From positions 60,488,053 to 60,552,052 of the forward strand of contig NC_052507.1 in NCBI RefSeq assembly GCF_014356525.2: DNA of 64,000 nt, in the 5' to 3' direction. This DNA is from Nilaparvata lugens (Eukaryota > Arthropoda > Insecta > Hemiptera > Delphacidae). Made by a program: the position numbers and the translations under genes. Every line of letters starts with the position of its first letter. Position 1 is the first letter of the stretch. The notes under the pieces are model-generated. The model did not search any database. It was not told where the DNA came from and saw only the letters and a list, made by a program, of their open reading frames with translations. Shown one piece after another: positions 23,446 through 35,200 of this stretch.

Positions 23446-24758
23446 ATGCACTTTTCTTATGTAATGGAACTTAATAGTTCAGAAAATCTACGATGAAGGA
23501 TATTTTCGTCATATCCATAATTATTCAAAGTATCATCATTGGAATAAATGATTCCATGGTCTTGGAAATCAAATTTCATAGAACTAATCATATTGTACAA
23601 TGAGTTTTCTATTGTGGAAGTTAACAAGAATTTAATAAGAAAAATAGTTTTTTTACAATTAAAAAGAACCTATTCGAACATTTGTACGATGGTCACAGGA
23701 GAAATTTCAGAAAGAAAATAGTTTGAACAATCTGGTTTGTAGATACAGCCAGTAACAAGCTTTTTTCCTTAATGAGAAATGCTGTCAACATCAACACTTT
23801 GCAGAAGATTCGCTCTCCAACATCCACCAGTGAGTTCAAGTTGGTAGAGTAGTTGTGTTGTAGTGAGCACACATAATAACTAGTAGAAAACGTCGCCTCT
23901 CTCCGAGTGTTGCAGTATTTTTTATCAAATTGAAGATAACACAATAGAGCGTACCGACGGAGCGTATAACAAACATCTTTAAATCTCGTTAGAGGAAATT
24001 CGCTGAGAGTCGCGAAAGGAAGAAGAGCGTTTCCACTGTCTCCTCATCCTCCCCCTCTTTCTCCTTTTCCTCCTAGCATTCCTTATTCGCCCTCTTGTTC
24101 TTTCTCTTTTCTTCTCATTTTCGTCTTCTTTCATTCTCCTTCTCCATTCCTTTATTTACAGTTTCCTTTTCTCCTCTCTACTCACTCTTCATCTTCCTGA
24201 AGAAAATTTTTCTCTAATCTGGGAGTGCAAAAGTGACATAAACGTGAGACGAAAGTGTAGCGGAGTGTTGATAAATAACTGTATTTTTATCCATAATAGC
24301 ATAAATAAGAATGAAAGAGAGAGAGTGAGAAAGGAGTAAGCCACTGGAATAGATGATGCTGAGGAGTTGAATGAGTACATGAAAATGAGATAGAACAGAA
24401 TATGGGTAAGAGAGAATAATGATAAGAGAAAAGGAATTGTCAGACCGTCAACTAAACAACGCTGGAGACTCGTCAAAAATGTTCGTCTCATTCTTTCTCT
24501 TGCCCCTCTCATGGTATCTTTCACTATTAGGTTGAACAGAAAATAGAGATAATAGAGTGGAATCAGTAAGAATTTATGAACGAGAAAACTAGAATCAGAG
24601 ATGAAATTAGTAAGAATCATAAAAGAGAGAACTAGAATCAGAGAAAGGAGAACGAGGAGAGAGGCGAGTATTTCCTGTAGACTAGAAAACAGCTTGAAAG
24701 ACCCTCTGTTCAAACTTGGCTGATAACACTCATCCAACGCGTTCGTCTGACTTATTTT
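23446..24758. other. No convincing gene; pyrimidine-rich then purine-rich DNA
   Basis: The plus strand is pyrimidine-rich at about 24030-24180 and purine-rich at 24300-24680. A 215-codon minus-strand frame (24189-24836) spans the purine-rich part and is dominated by Leu, Ser, Phe and Ile. Its first residues fall in the 109-bp duplication. I treat it as a composition artefact. Confidence 0.5.
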
Positions 24759-24976
24759 ACCAATCTTGTAATTTTTTGGACAACAGTGGCCCTTGTTCAA
24801 CTTGTTTCGGCCGACAAAACATGAGATCTTTGACACGGTCTCCCCTCATTTGACAGCGCGGCGCGGCACCAATCTTGTAATTTTTTGGACAACAGTGGCC
24901 CTTGTTCAACTTGTTTCGGCCGACAAAACATGAGATCTTTGACACGGTCTCCCCTCATTTGACAGCGCGGCGCGGC
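24759..24976. repeat. Exact 109-bp tandem duplication
   Basis: The unit from ACCAATCTTGTAATTTTTTG to GACAGCGCGGCGCGGC occurs at 24759-24867 and again at 24868-24976, and I see no difference. It is much more GC-rich than its surroundings. On the minus strand the unit has a mixed-composition open phase that starts within it and ends at TTGGTAAAATAAG, which could be a splice donor. Because 109 is not a multiple of three, the duplication shifts the frame. It may be a duplicated exon, but I do not recognise the peptide. Confidence 0.9.
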
Positions 24977-25042
24977 TGCAGTGCAGAGTGTCATTTCGTT
25001 TTATCTCAATTCAAAGGCGGCGAAGAATTGGACACTTCCGTT

Positions 25043-25370
25043 GTGAATTTTGAGGTTAATTGATAGTGTCAAAGAACATGAAAGGAGTTTGGTGATACGA
25101 ATTTATAATGAGGTGTTTTATGGCAGTATTTTAATGACTTTTTATCAATGTATTCTCCTTCCATTGTTGAATTTTTGAGGTCAATTAATAGTACTGAAAG
25201 GTATTGGGAAAACAGAGTTTAGTAAACGAATTTATTGTGAGATATCTCTTTTCTGTATATGGCTACTTGTAATATAAATATAAAGAAAATAAAAATATAA
25301 AGAAAATCATCATCAAAAATAAAATATTTCAAAAAAGGGTACTGAGATTTTTATTTTCTTTATATTTATT
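25043..25370. repeat. Degenerate duplication and an A/T-rich inverted repeat
   Basis: TTTTGAGGTTAATTGATAGT ... CGAATTTATAATGAG (25047-25115) is echoed by TTTTTGAGGTCAATTAATAG ... CGAATTTATTGTGAG (about 25168-25245). Downstream, AAATATAAAGAAAATAAAAAT near 25276-25296 pairs with its reverse complement at 25347-25370. Confidence 0.6.
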
Positions 25371-25473
25371 GTGAGATGTTTCAGCGGTGTACTTCATCGA
25401 TGTGTAGAATTCTCATACGGTGTAACATTTTGATAGTATCAAGTGCTATTCCAAAAAATAACTAAATCCTGAT

Positions 25474-25624
<151 letters not shown>

Positions 25625-25961
25625 TTACGTGCAAGGATCCGACTTAGAAACAGCTTATACAGTAGTTAGAGAGTTCAAAAGAGTTATAAATTTACTGTCA
25701 TACATAACATGTCATTTAATGTCATCTCTTACGTTGCCTTCCAATTGATCTTTTACCTTCTGGTCTATAATTTAATACTTGAAGACATCCTTTCCGCAGA
25801 CATTCTTTTTATATGATCCTTCCATTATCTCCGGTATTCTACAACTTTTTCATTCAAATTTAATATTCCCAGCTCAGATCGTATATTTCTGATAATACGA
25901 ATTTATAATATTGTGTTTCGTGGAAGTGTTATAACTATTTCCCTTTCATGTCTCTCCCAAT

Positions 25962-26021
25962 TGGAGGGTTAAGTGTAAGAGAGGGCCGGCTGCGCCCTAA
26001 CTTTGCCCTCCTACGTTTTTA
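25962..26021 (+). mobile_element. Retroposon 3' end fragment
   Basis: GGAGGGTTAAGTGTAAGAGA, GGGCCGGCTGCGCCCTAACT and GCCCTCCTACGTTTTTA match the element end at 6236-6326 at most positions, in unrelated flanking DNA. Confidence 0.75.
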
Positions 26022-27690
26022 TATCCTATTTAGAAAATTGTCAATTATTTTTTGAACCACTGTCAATTTATATAGTTACATCAAAACATTAATTTATCGT
26101 TATTCGAACTGTATTCAATCTTTATACTGATTAATTAATTTTCAATATTTGCACTACTGTCATGTGATATGAATTAGTGTATAAGCCAGTATATATTTTA
26201 GCATACATGAAGTAATAAGTGTAATCCATTCTGATCTAATCGTCCTTGGAACTGTGAGGATGATTTCGATAATGTTTCCAAAAAAAGGTGGAAAGAGTTT
26301 GATAATAAGATACTTGATAAATTTCAGTATGAAGGATTGCTTTCCTTTGACTTCCACATTCAGTGCTGAGATTTTGAGGTGAAGGTTTCTGAAGACAAGT
26401 GATATTCGAGAAAATGGAAGATGTTTGATTGGAAAGTTCATTTAAATATAGATGAGAAGGTGTAACACCAATGATTTTCTTTCAGAACAATATCATTGGT
26501 GGTCATTAATCAGTACAGTCAAAGAAGTAACACTATTCATTCGCTTGAAGAACTCACAATAAATTCGAAAAAACAACGTATTTAGGTTCTGCTTACACTA
26601 TACTGATACACTATCGTTAATAATAACGATATCATTTGCATTACTACGTCAAATACATAACATGCAACTAACGTAGAGGAGAAGCATCATCTCATGCTAG
26701 ACACACAGTTTGAAGAAGTGGAAAAGATAGTGAAGTTTTAATGTGAAAGTTTGAGTGAAGTTGGTAGAAGCATTTGCGGACACCGTGATTCACTGCAGGA
26801 AGTTGGATTTCAGAAAGTCTGTGAAAAACGTAAAAGTCAATTGCAATTCAGGAGAGAGGCATGGAACCACTAGAAACGACTGGAGTCTGGAAGCTTATAA
26901 GCTAGGAAACTAGGAACTAGTCTGGGCGAGGCCAATCTTCATGAAGCAGCTCTGGTAGAGCAATAGTTTCTTCTCTAGGAAATGGGAACTTCTCTATCAA
27001 GTGGTGAATTCTTCCTGATGGGAGACTGCAAGTGGCATTTTCAATTTTTTGAAAATGGATTTGCTGGTTTGATGGATTTATTTTGAGAATTTGAGAGGTA
27101 TGAAATAGTCCAAATAATTCTCAAACGGACTTGAATGTAATTTTCCTGAAGTTTATTATGAAATATGTATATTATGAACATTATATAATAGAAAACAGAT
27201 TCTCCGGTTACATTGCTATATCGTTTTTATAGAATGAGTTTCTAGAGTGACTTTTTGGAGAAAAAGGAAATGACGAGTTACATGTAATTAGTTACTCTCC
27301 TAACTCTCATTGGCACACATTCTCAAATTCTCAAAAATCATTGATAAAATCATCATTCAGATTCCAGAAGTATGTATTCACTGATTATATTCATTCTATT
27401 GATCTTCACACAACAGGCTGAAAGCTCGTGGAGCATTGTATACTGTTTCTATGAAGCACATTAATCTATGTCGAAATATATAGCTGTTGTGCTCCACTAT
27501 TGCATGTATAGGATGGTATCCGATCATGTACGGAATTTCAGAAACCATTTTCCTCACATAACGTCTACCGACAGTCTGCCGACAATCTGCCCTCTCTGCT
27601 TCTGACACACAAACGCACGCACACACACGGCACAGACATTTTGCCGCTGTCAGATGCCGTTACGTCATTCAATATGAAACCGATTTTATC
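26022..27690. other. No gene recognised
   Basis: AT-rich; the longest frame is 93 codons on the minus strand, with no recognised domain. From about 27550 the GC content rises towards the promoter-like segment. Confidence 0.45.
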
Positions 27691-27883
27691 GATACTGCCG
27701 GGATGAAACTCGCATGAAATCTGGCATCGTCCATATTGGACCTCACAGAAAATCCTTGCTGCTTTGGCGAGCCTATAGAAAACGCAGCAGAGACGCTGCT
27801 GGCCTAATGTTTCTTTTCAGCGAGGTCTATTTTTCCAAGACGTTAACTTGGTGTTCATGTGGGGGGGGGGGTTTGGTGTACTC

Positions 27884-27918
27884 TATATAAGATTTGAAAG
27901 GAAGTATCGCCGTTCAGT
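27884..27918 (+). promoter_or_regulatory. Candidate core promoter: TATA box plus initiator
   Basis: TATATAA starts at 27884 and an arthropod-type initiator TCAGT lies at 27914-27918, with its A 32 bp from the start of the TATA box, the usual spacing. A G12 run at 27860-27871 lies just upstream and the surrounding 27550-28280 is richer in CpG than the average here. Downstream, TTTTTTCAG at about 28221-28229 could be a splice acceptor for a first intron. No downstream coding exon is recognised, so the gene it might serve is unknown. Confidence 0.4.
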
Positions 27919-28038
27919 CTCTACTTCTACCACCACTACAACACACACATACACGTTTTTTATAAATAAATGTATGTTTGTGTGTCGGCGAGTGAGCGTG
28001 TATACGCGTGCGAGAAATAACTCAATCTCCGGGACCTA

Positions 28039-28134
28039 TAGTGAGATTGACTTCGTACTGACAGCATCCTCTATAAAGGAAATCAATGCTTTTTCAATTC
28101 AACTAATGCTGACAGTTTAGAGTGAATCTCACTG
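28039..28134. mobile_element. Palindromic element, copy g (96 bp)
   Basis: One of the two most complete copies. Left arm TAGTGAGATTGACTTCGTAC then TGACAGCATCCT; right arm ACTAATGCTGACAGTTTAGA then GTGAATCTCACTG. The arms pair over about 30 bp with a few mismatches, and the loop is about 36 bp. It lies about 120 bp downstream of the candidate start site at 27916. Confidence 0.85.
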
Positions 28135-28600
28135 CAGCCCTTTCACCAACGGGACCGCACCCTTTCAAATAATAATAGTAACAATAATTGCCGACGGCTC
28201 CTTTTGTTCACCTGTGTGTTTTTTCAGCGACCTTGTCTTGTCCGATTGTGAAAGTGCTCTGCGTACTGTTCCCGGTGTTTGTCAAACGAAATTTATTTCG
28301 AAAATCGGTCACTTCATTTGAAATTATTTAGAATTGTATGAGGATAATGTAAATATGTAATAGTTTGATACAGTAACAGTAGTATGTTTCAATACTAGGG
28401 TCGATTTTATTACATGACTGGAATTTTAATGGACTTTTTGTTGTCGATAACATTATCCCAATTATTCTAGAATGATGTGAAGAAATAATTTTTGGGTGCG
28501 TTTGAGATGGTCAAAATTTTTTATTGGAATCTCATTCAGATTTGTTCAGTAATATCAGACTTTTTGTGTAGTTGAGAAGTTGATATTGTGGTGATTATTC

Positions 28601-28811
28601 ATATTGAATGAAAAAAACTAAGAAATTGTCAAAAACCACATTGATACTTAGAAAGGCTGGTTTCGGCTATTAAACCATGTCAATCTGTGATAAACCATCA
28701 TCAGAGACTATTTATCAGAGATTGACAATGGTGTAATAACCGGAACCGGTCTTTCTAAGTATCAATAAATCTGTGGTTTTTGACAATTTCTTAGTCTTTT
28801 TCATTCAATAG
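28601..28811. mobile_element. Fold-back element, 211 bp with about 95-bp arms
   Basis: ATTGAATGAAAAAAACTAAG, AAATTGTCAAAAACCACA, TTGATACTTAGAAAG and a GGTTTCGG-type block on the left recur as reverse complements on the right (CTTTCTAAGTATCAA, TGTGGTTTTTGACAATTTCT, TCATTCAAT). Nearly the whole element can fold on itself. It has no coding capacity. Confidence 0.85.
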
Positions 28812-29952
28812 TATCAGACTACTGAAATAACAGTACCATGAAATCAGATTATCAGGAGAGGAGATGAATAATCTTTCATGAAATAATATCTTTACTACCA
28901 TTGAAATACAGCCATATTGATTATTGTTGGTTACGATAAATTGAAGATGATCTTCACTTTCAATAAAGAAAACTCACTCACCTAAAATTTCGATACTAGA
29001 ATATCTCATCTCTAACCATATTGTATAAACTAAGTTGTTGATTGGCTATATTGTAGAATATGGGTGCATCAGTATATTGCATTGAATCATAAATTATTGT
29101 ATCCTGTATTCAAATTTTGTATCACTTACTATACTATTAGTCATTAGTTCCTCAAACCATATCACCAAACTGTTCAATTAATTCATAAACTATTGAATCA
29201 GTTTGAACTATTGTGTTAGTTTTGGAGTGATTGTTCCAGTTCACACAATATTTTACCATAATTTGACAACTATCGTAGTGTGTACTTCGAATTGCCATGG
29301 GTACAAGTTCACTACAGATTTGTTCCACACAGGATTAGTTGAATTATCCTCAACCTCATAAATCCTTAACTTTAATCCTCAACCTCAGTATAATCCTTAA
29401 CATTAGTTCCTTATAAATCGACTGTGAATCTACTGTACAATCTTGTACGCAACCATCTTTTACAGACTTTTACAATCTTCTACGATTCAGTGAATTCTTG
29501 AAACAATATTTATAATAATTTTTATAAATCCTCATTCTACAATCTTTTACGATTCAATGAATGGTTGTACGATTATGATTGATTGATAAACGATTATATT
29601 TTGAAGATTATTCAAACTGTTAAAATGAAACTTACTTTCTTTTAAATGTATTCATTTATTTACTTGGTGTAATATCGAACTCTATTTACTTCTTTTACCT
29701 CCAATACACCACTTTTAACAAACTAAAGATTTCATGAATACATAGAACAATCTACCATGAAACCTTTTTAGTTTCCAAAATCAGTCCTAACAAAAACTAG
29801 GACATCCATCATTGTAATTCCGTCTCTGTAGACTTGAAAACTGCGGTCTCGTTTCTTGGTAAAAGCTTTTAAACAAGAACAATTGAATGGAAATGTCTTG
29901 GTGAAAAGTAATTTTTCCGTAACCGTCCACTGGGAGAGGTACTGTTATACTT

Positions 29953-30060
29953 TGCGCATGCGCTCTCTATTCTTCCGGGACAATCAACTGGCAATAAAAC
30001 TTTTTAATTGGATTCTCGTCGGGGTGACGTCACGGTGTGGGAGGGGAGGGGGAGTTTGGC
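29953..30060. promoter_or_regulatory. Candidate regulatory cluster: NRF-1-like palindrome, CRE, G-rich box
   Basis: TGCGCATGCGC (29953-29963) is close to the NRF-1 palindrome, TGACGTCA (30025-30032) is a perfect cAMP-response element, and GGGAGGGGAGGGGGAG lies just downstream. Three well-known promoter motifs within 110 bp, in a local GC-rich island, are unusual for this window. No adjacent coding exon is recognised. An 82-codon plus-strand frame covers the site but has no known domain. Confidence 0.4.
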
Positions 30061-31059
30061 GCAGAAAAATGATGCCAAGTGTTTTTGTACGAGTTATCCC
30101 CTAGACGTTTCATGTCTGTGGCTCTACAAGCCCTGGCCTCTGTTTCTAGGGGCTCTCCAAGTTTTGTAGCTTGGAAATTATACTTGTCTCTTTCTTGAGA
30201 AAGTTCTGAGGAGAATAACTCGTATCACGTTCAACCTTGAGCTGGAAATACTGCAACGTGATCGAATTTCAAACAATTATGTTCGACTGTTTTCATAGAT
30301 TACTAGTAATGCAATCAATTATTACTTGTCATATGAATGAAGCAATTCCTGGATAGAGTATGGGAGGAAGGAGTGAGGGTTTTTTCTGCAAAGTATTATG
30401 ACACCATACTCATAACTCACCAATTCATAAAAGGATGAATTGACTCACCATCAAGCTCTTTCAAGAATGGGAATAAAATAAAAGTTGAAGAACAGAATTA
30501 CTGGTAGAGATTAAGTAATATTATGAAAGAGCGTGGAGGTGTGATGGATTCCAAATCAGTATTGAATTTATATGAATTAGAAATTCTCCAGGAGGAAAAA
30601 TCCTCTACAATGAGATTCTCCTCAAACTTCCATCATTCGTAGAATGGGCAGCTTTGATGTTATTTATATGAGATACTGATATCTTTAAGAGTTTCTCACT
30701 GCAGGAAATAGCTATGAAGGATGAAGTTCAAGCTTGTGATGAAGATATTTTCCCTCATCATCGTATTATTCATTGAAATGCAGTAGTACAATAAAGGACA
30801 CTACTCTCATTATTGAATCAGTATTATCAGACATTGGTTATTCAACATGAATGAGGAATGTATAGAGAAAGAGTACAGATCTTGCAAGCAAAACTTATTC
30901 TTCAATAATCCCATTCTTTATTATTTTCTTTCTTCCATGATACTGAAAACCCCGAAACAATTTTCTCATGTTCAATTGCTTAGCTTCTATCAGTCAACTT
31001 GCATACTAATAGTATGGTATCTTGATCTATCTTCATATTTCAATGCTATGAGTCACGTA
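30061..31059. other. No gene recognised
   Basis: AT-rich unique-looking DNA. Confidence 0.45.
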
Positions 31060-31311
31060 CTATCGCCTCATGAACCAACCAACTATTGGCTTTGTAATCC
31101 AAAGACCCGGGTTCGAATCCCAGCCCGGGCAAGATATTTTTCTCGGGCCACTCCGGTGTTTCAGATGGACACGTAAAGCTGTCGGTCCCGGCTGCCTAAA
31201 AAGCAGTCGTTAGGGTCATGTCAGAGGCCCTGAAATTGATCAGTTGCGACCTGAAAACTCTGACACCAGACCTGAGCCAGCCAGATCACACGATATTGTT
31301 ATTATTATTAT
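31060..31311 (+). mobile_element. tRNA-derived SINE, about 250 bp
   Basis: An RNA polymerase III B box GGTTCGAATCC lies at 31110-31120, flanked by ACCCG and CAGCCCGGGC, which can form a T-arm-like stem. The A-box region near 31060-31072 is weak. The tRNA-like head is followed by an unrelated body with GATGGACACGTAAAGCTGTC, GGTCCCGGCTGCCTAAAAA and GACCTGAGCCAGCCAG, and a (TTA)n tail at about 31297-31311. A decayed relative lies at 16481-16620. A pol III head, unrelated body and simple tail define a SINE; I recall this one as abundant in planthopper genomes. It is not a functional tRNA gene. Confidence 0.85.
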
Positions 31312-31599
31312 ATTAGCTAACTATCGAAATCCTGTAAATCCTGACAAATTCTAATACTATTCAATGTTCATGAAAATGCTGAGCTATCCTAAATTCCTAC
31401 TACTCTCGTATGTGATGAGCTCACGTGTTAGCGATGAGTGGCTACTAATTATATAGGAAGCAACAAGCCAATATAATGAACGGTAGCTACGGTATTCAAA
31501 TGAGATGGGGGCTGAGGGCTCTCCAACCGTGGAATGCAGGCCTCTACAGTCAAACAGATTGGATCGGAGTTATATGGGATGATGGTGATGGATGGACTA

Positions 31600-32250
31600 A
31601 CTGCAGAAGGTGGGAAGAGGAGAAGGATGAGGAGTGAGTGATTGAGAAGAGAGAGAGAAAATGATTTTTGATTGAAGGGAATTGGAGAAAGGAGAATGAG
31701 AAATGAAGGGAACAGGTAAGGAAAAGAAGTGAAGAGAAATGAACCAGAGAATGTTGAGAGAGAGAAGAACGAGGAAAGAGAAACGGTGGTGTGGAAGAAG
31801 AGGACGATCAGAGGGAAGAACGAATAGCATGAGAGAGAGGAGAATAGGAAGGATTTGGTGACGAAGATGTAATGACGGTTCAAGAAAAAATAGGAGAGAA
31901 GTGAGAAGTTTGAAGAAGAAAATCGGATGATGAATAACAATGAAAAGGTGTGGATGTGGGAGGAGATATATTACGGAGAAAATGGAAAGAACCGAGCTGG
32001 GAGGGGGGGGGTGTGAAATAGGAAAATCAGCTGACAAAGGCGAGGAAATGAACGGAAACAGAGAAAAGCTGGAACTTAGAAAAGAAAAGGAAGCGTGGAA
32101 ACGCTAAGGATTTCAACACAAATACAAGGAAATGATCAAGAAGAGAAAGAGGAACACGAGAAATAGAAGTAACAGTCGTTGTTGATGGAATTAGTAGAGG
32201 AAGAAATTGAATAGTGCTGAGGAGATGTTAATGAGAATTTTTGGAGTATA
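31600..32250. repeat. Purine-rich tract
   Basis: The plus strand is strongly GA-rich (GAGAAGGATGAGGAG, GGAGAAAGGAG). The minus-strand frames of 146 and 163 codons here are low-complexity Ser/Leu/Phe/Pro readings in overlapping phases and are not proposed as genes. Confidence 0.8.
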
Positions 32251-35200
32251 GAAAAAAGGAGTGTCGTAGTGTAGTAGTAGTGTAATAGTTGTGTCGTAGT
32301 AGTGTCATGAGGAAAAAGTAGAGATCGATGGAAATGAGTTGGAACAATCAGTGAATGTCAAGTAGCATTTAGAAAGAGATTTTATCATTTGAAGTAGTTT
32401 AGAAGAATGTAGGGAAAAGAGAGCCCATATCATGATGGACAAGAATATGAGGTGGATAGAAGAGCAGAAAAATCAGGCTGCTAGAGAAGGCTGTATCATA
32501 GATAAAGGATAAGCATAAGCACTATATTTCTTGTCTCTGGCTGTATAGACATACAGTATGAAGAAGAGACAGGCGAAATCAAGGAGAGAGAGAGTCATGA
32601 AAATGACGGAGAGAGATATAGGTTAGCGAGAAACTGTCAGTGAAGTAGTTTGGTGGTGATATGCGGTTATATCGTCCATCCAGCAGGATCAATCACATCT
32701 CGCAGTTAACGCTGGATTTGGTCATCAATCCATCAACGGATATGGATGCATTTGGATGTGGGACACTGTGAGGGGGTACACAGAGGAGGAGCTGCACTGA
32801 GGAGGGGTAGAGCGTTGAAGTAGTGGTGCGAATGTATTGAGGAGGAGGTGAAGAGGAACGCTGGTGAGGAGGAAACACTACGCACTAAGTCATCATTAGA
32901 TATGGTTTGATTTGGAGGTGGTATTTGGGGAAATTTGTAATTAGGGAGAACGTGGAGGGATAGGCGTAAAGGGTGAGGATGTACTGGAATTTAAAAGAAA
33001 GATAGTCTTATGTTATTGGTAGTAGCTATCGAGATGCAAGGCATTTCGCTATTTTCAGTGTCAGTTCTTGAAACAATTTCTAAAAAGTCACGATTTTGGG
33101 AAAATATGTAATCAATTTTGACATGGCGTGAGAGATGAGTGTGGTACTGCGATAAAGAATGTCACTGGAATCAAACAGAGGAAGAGAGAAAAATTGTGTG
33201 GGTGTGTGTGTGAGAGAGAGAGAGTGATGTGAATTAGTGAGAAGGATAGTCACACTTTCAGCCCACTCAACCCGCATAGAGTAATATTGCCGATTGATTA
33301 GCTTTTATCCTCTCTACTTGTTCAGTTTGAGTTTTACTGTTTGTTGTGAGGCAGTGAATGTCCAATTTGATCAATAAATGGATTTGTAATGCATTTAAGA
33401 TCAATTCTAGAAAACAAACAGGAAGGAAGCCTATTTTAATTTCACAATCAATATTTGTTGAAGAGACCTGAATAATAATATTTATGAAAATAACATACAT
33501 TATTTTCTTCCACAATGATACACGCATATTGCAATAACATGAGTTTCAAAGAATCGTTATTCTGTAATTATTTACTCAGATTGCATTTCTCCATTTGAAG
33601 ACCAATAGTTCACTGTAATTACGACTATCAAATCACATTTTATCAATCTCCAAAAATATTTAAGGCTATTTATAATAAGAATTTATACATGCTCAAAGAT
33701 ATTTATGCTTATGATTCTGTTAACAGAGAGAATTCAACTCAATTGAGAATTCAATTCTCCAGTAATTGGACAAACCTCACAGGATTGCATTGATCACTTC
33801 AAGTTGATGGAGTTGTCCATTAATTTATTGTACCTTCCATAATAAACTTGTTTTATCATGAATAGATTGAATACATAATATTACAAATTCTTTCATTGTA
33901 TCATACATTGACTCTTTTCCACAAACTTACTCTCCAACACATTCCAAGCATTTTCGCATTATATAAGCTGCTACACAATTTCATTGTCAACTCTCCTTTC
34001 AACTTGCATAGAGGTCAGACCGTTTGGTGGGATAAGGGTTGTGGAACGCACCTTTTTCAGCATTGCTTTAAAGGCAATTTCTGCTCCAGAGAATATCCGT
34101 GTGCTTGGTAAGGGAGATAGAAATAAATGTGTGTATGAGTGAAGCAAAGTGCTCTAGGTAGAGCTTCCACGTACAATATCGCTTTGACTTCAAACCGTTT
34201 CAGTACTTTGTTCTTGCACTTTTCTCTAGGTCTAATTCAATATAAACTCCAGGAAAAAGCATGGAAAATCACTTCATGTCTTGTAAACTAGTTTAGTGTG
34301 ATGTTGAAGTGTTCAACTATTGATGGATGGAATTGGATTTCTTATTTGATTTGAAGTACAAATCCCTGTTATGGTGTCTTTGAATTGAATTTAGTAGAAT
34401 CGACTGATCTGGAATTCAATTTGAAGATTGTGAAAGTCGTTGAGAGTACATCTCCCATGATTTTGTTCTTCCTCCAAGATGGAATAAAATCACATTCACT
34501 ATATCAAAATAAGTTCAGTGATTGAATGTAATGAGTGGAGTGAGTGAGAAAAATTTATGAATTTGGCAAAAATTGAGAGAAGTTGCTACTTAACTACAAG
34601 AATTTTTTTTGAAGAAGTACTTATCAAGTTCCCTTAATTCAATTACAACACTAGTTGTTTTAACTCTTCAAGAGCCATTTTCTAGTGAATATAATAAAGC
34701 CAATGCATGATCACGTGTTTTTGCTATGTTTATCAACGGCATTGGAAATTTCTGTTCCCCTTCATATCATCCTTAAATACACATTTTCTAAAAAAAACTC
34801 AACTATAAATCGATGCGCAATTCAAAGAGGAACATTCCTGTCAAATTTCATGAAAATCTTTTGCCGCGTTTGGCCGTAAATGCGAAAAATATAAACATAA
34901 TAAAAGATAAAAGCAAGACCGCCGACTTCAATCATAGACCTAACTTCGCTTGGTTAAAAAAATCACGAAATTTCCTTATTTTCTCCTAATAATTTTCCTG
35001 AAATATAAGCATCAAGAAACGAAATACACCGTCATCAATGCAAAACCGAGATCATTTCACTCTTCGTAGGTTATTCCACATAATTCAACCTCGAGAAATA
35101 ATAAACAGGTCTATTAACAACTAACCAAATGCGTTTCACCAAGCCATCAATCAATAAAAAAGCTCATTTCAAATTTCAACATCCCAGAGCCGGCTGAAAA

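Noticed and set aside
24189..24836. 215-codon minus-strand frame resembling a membrane protein
   Set aside because: Hydrophobicity comes from the complement of a GA-rich tract, no family is recognised, and its start lies in the 109-bp duplication.
31075..31130. Possible functional tRNA gene
   Set aside because: Only the B box and T-arm region are good; the A box and acceptor pairing are poor and an unrelated body with a (TTA)n tail follows, so it is a SINE head.
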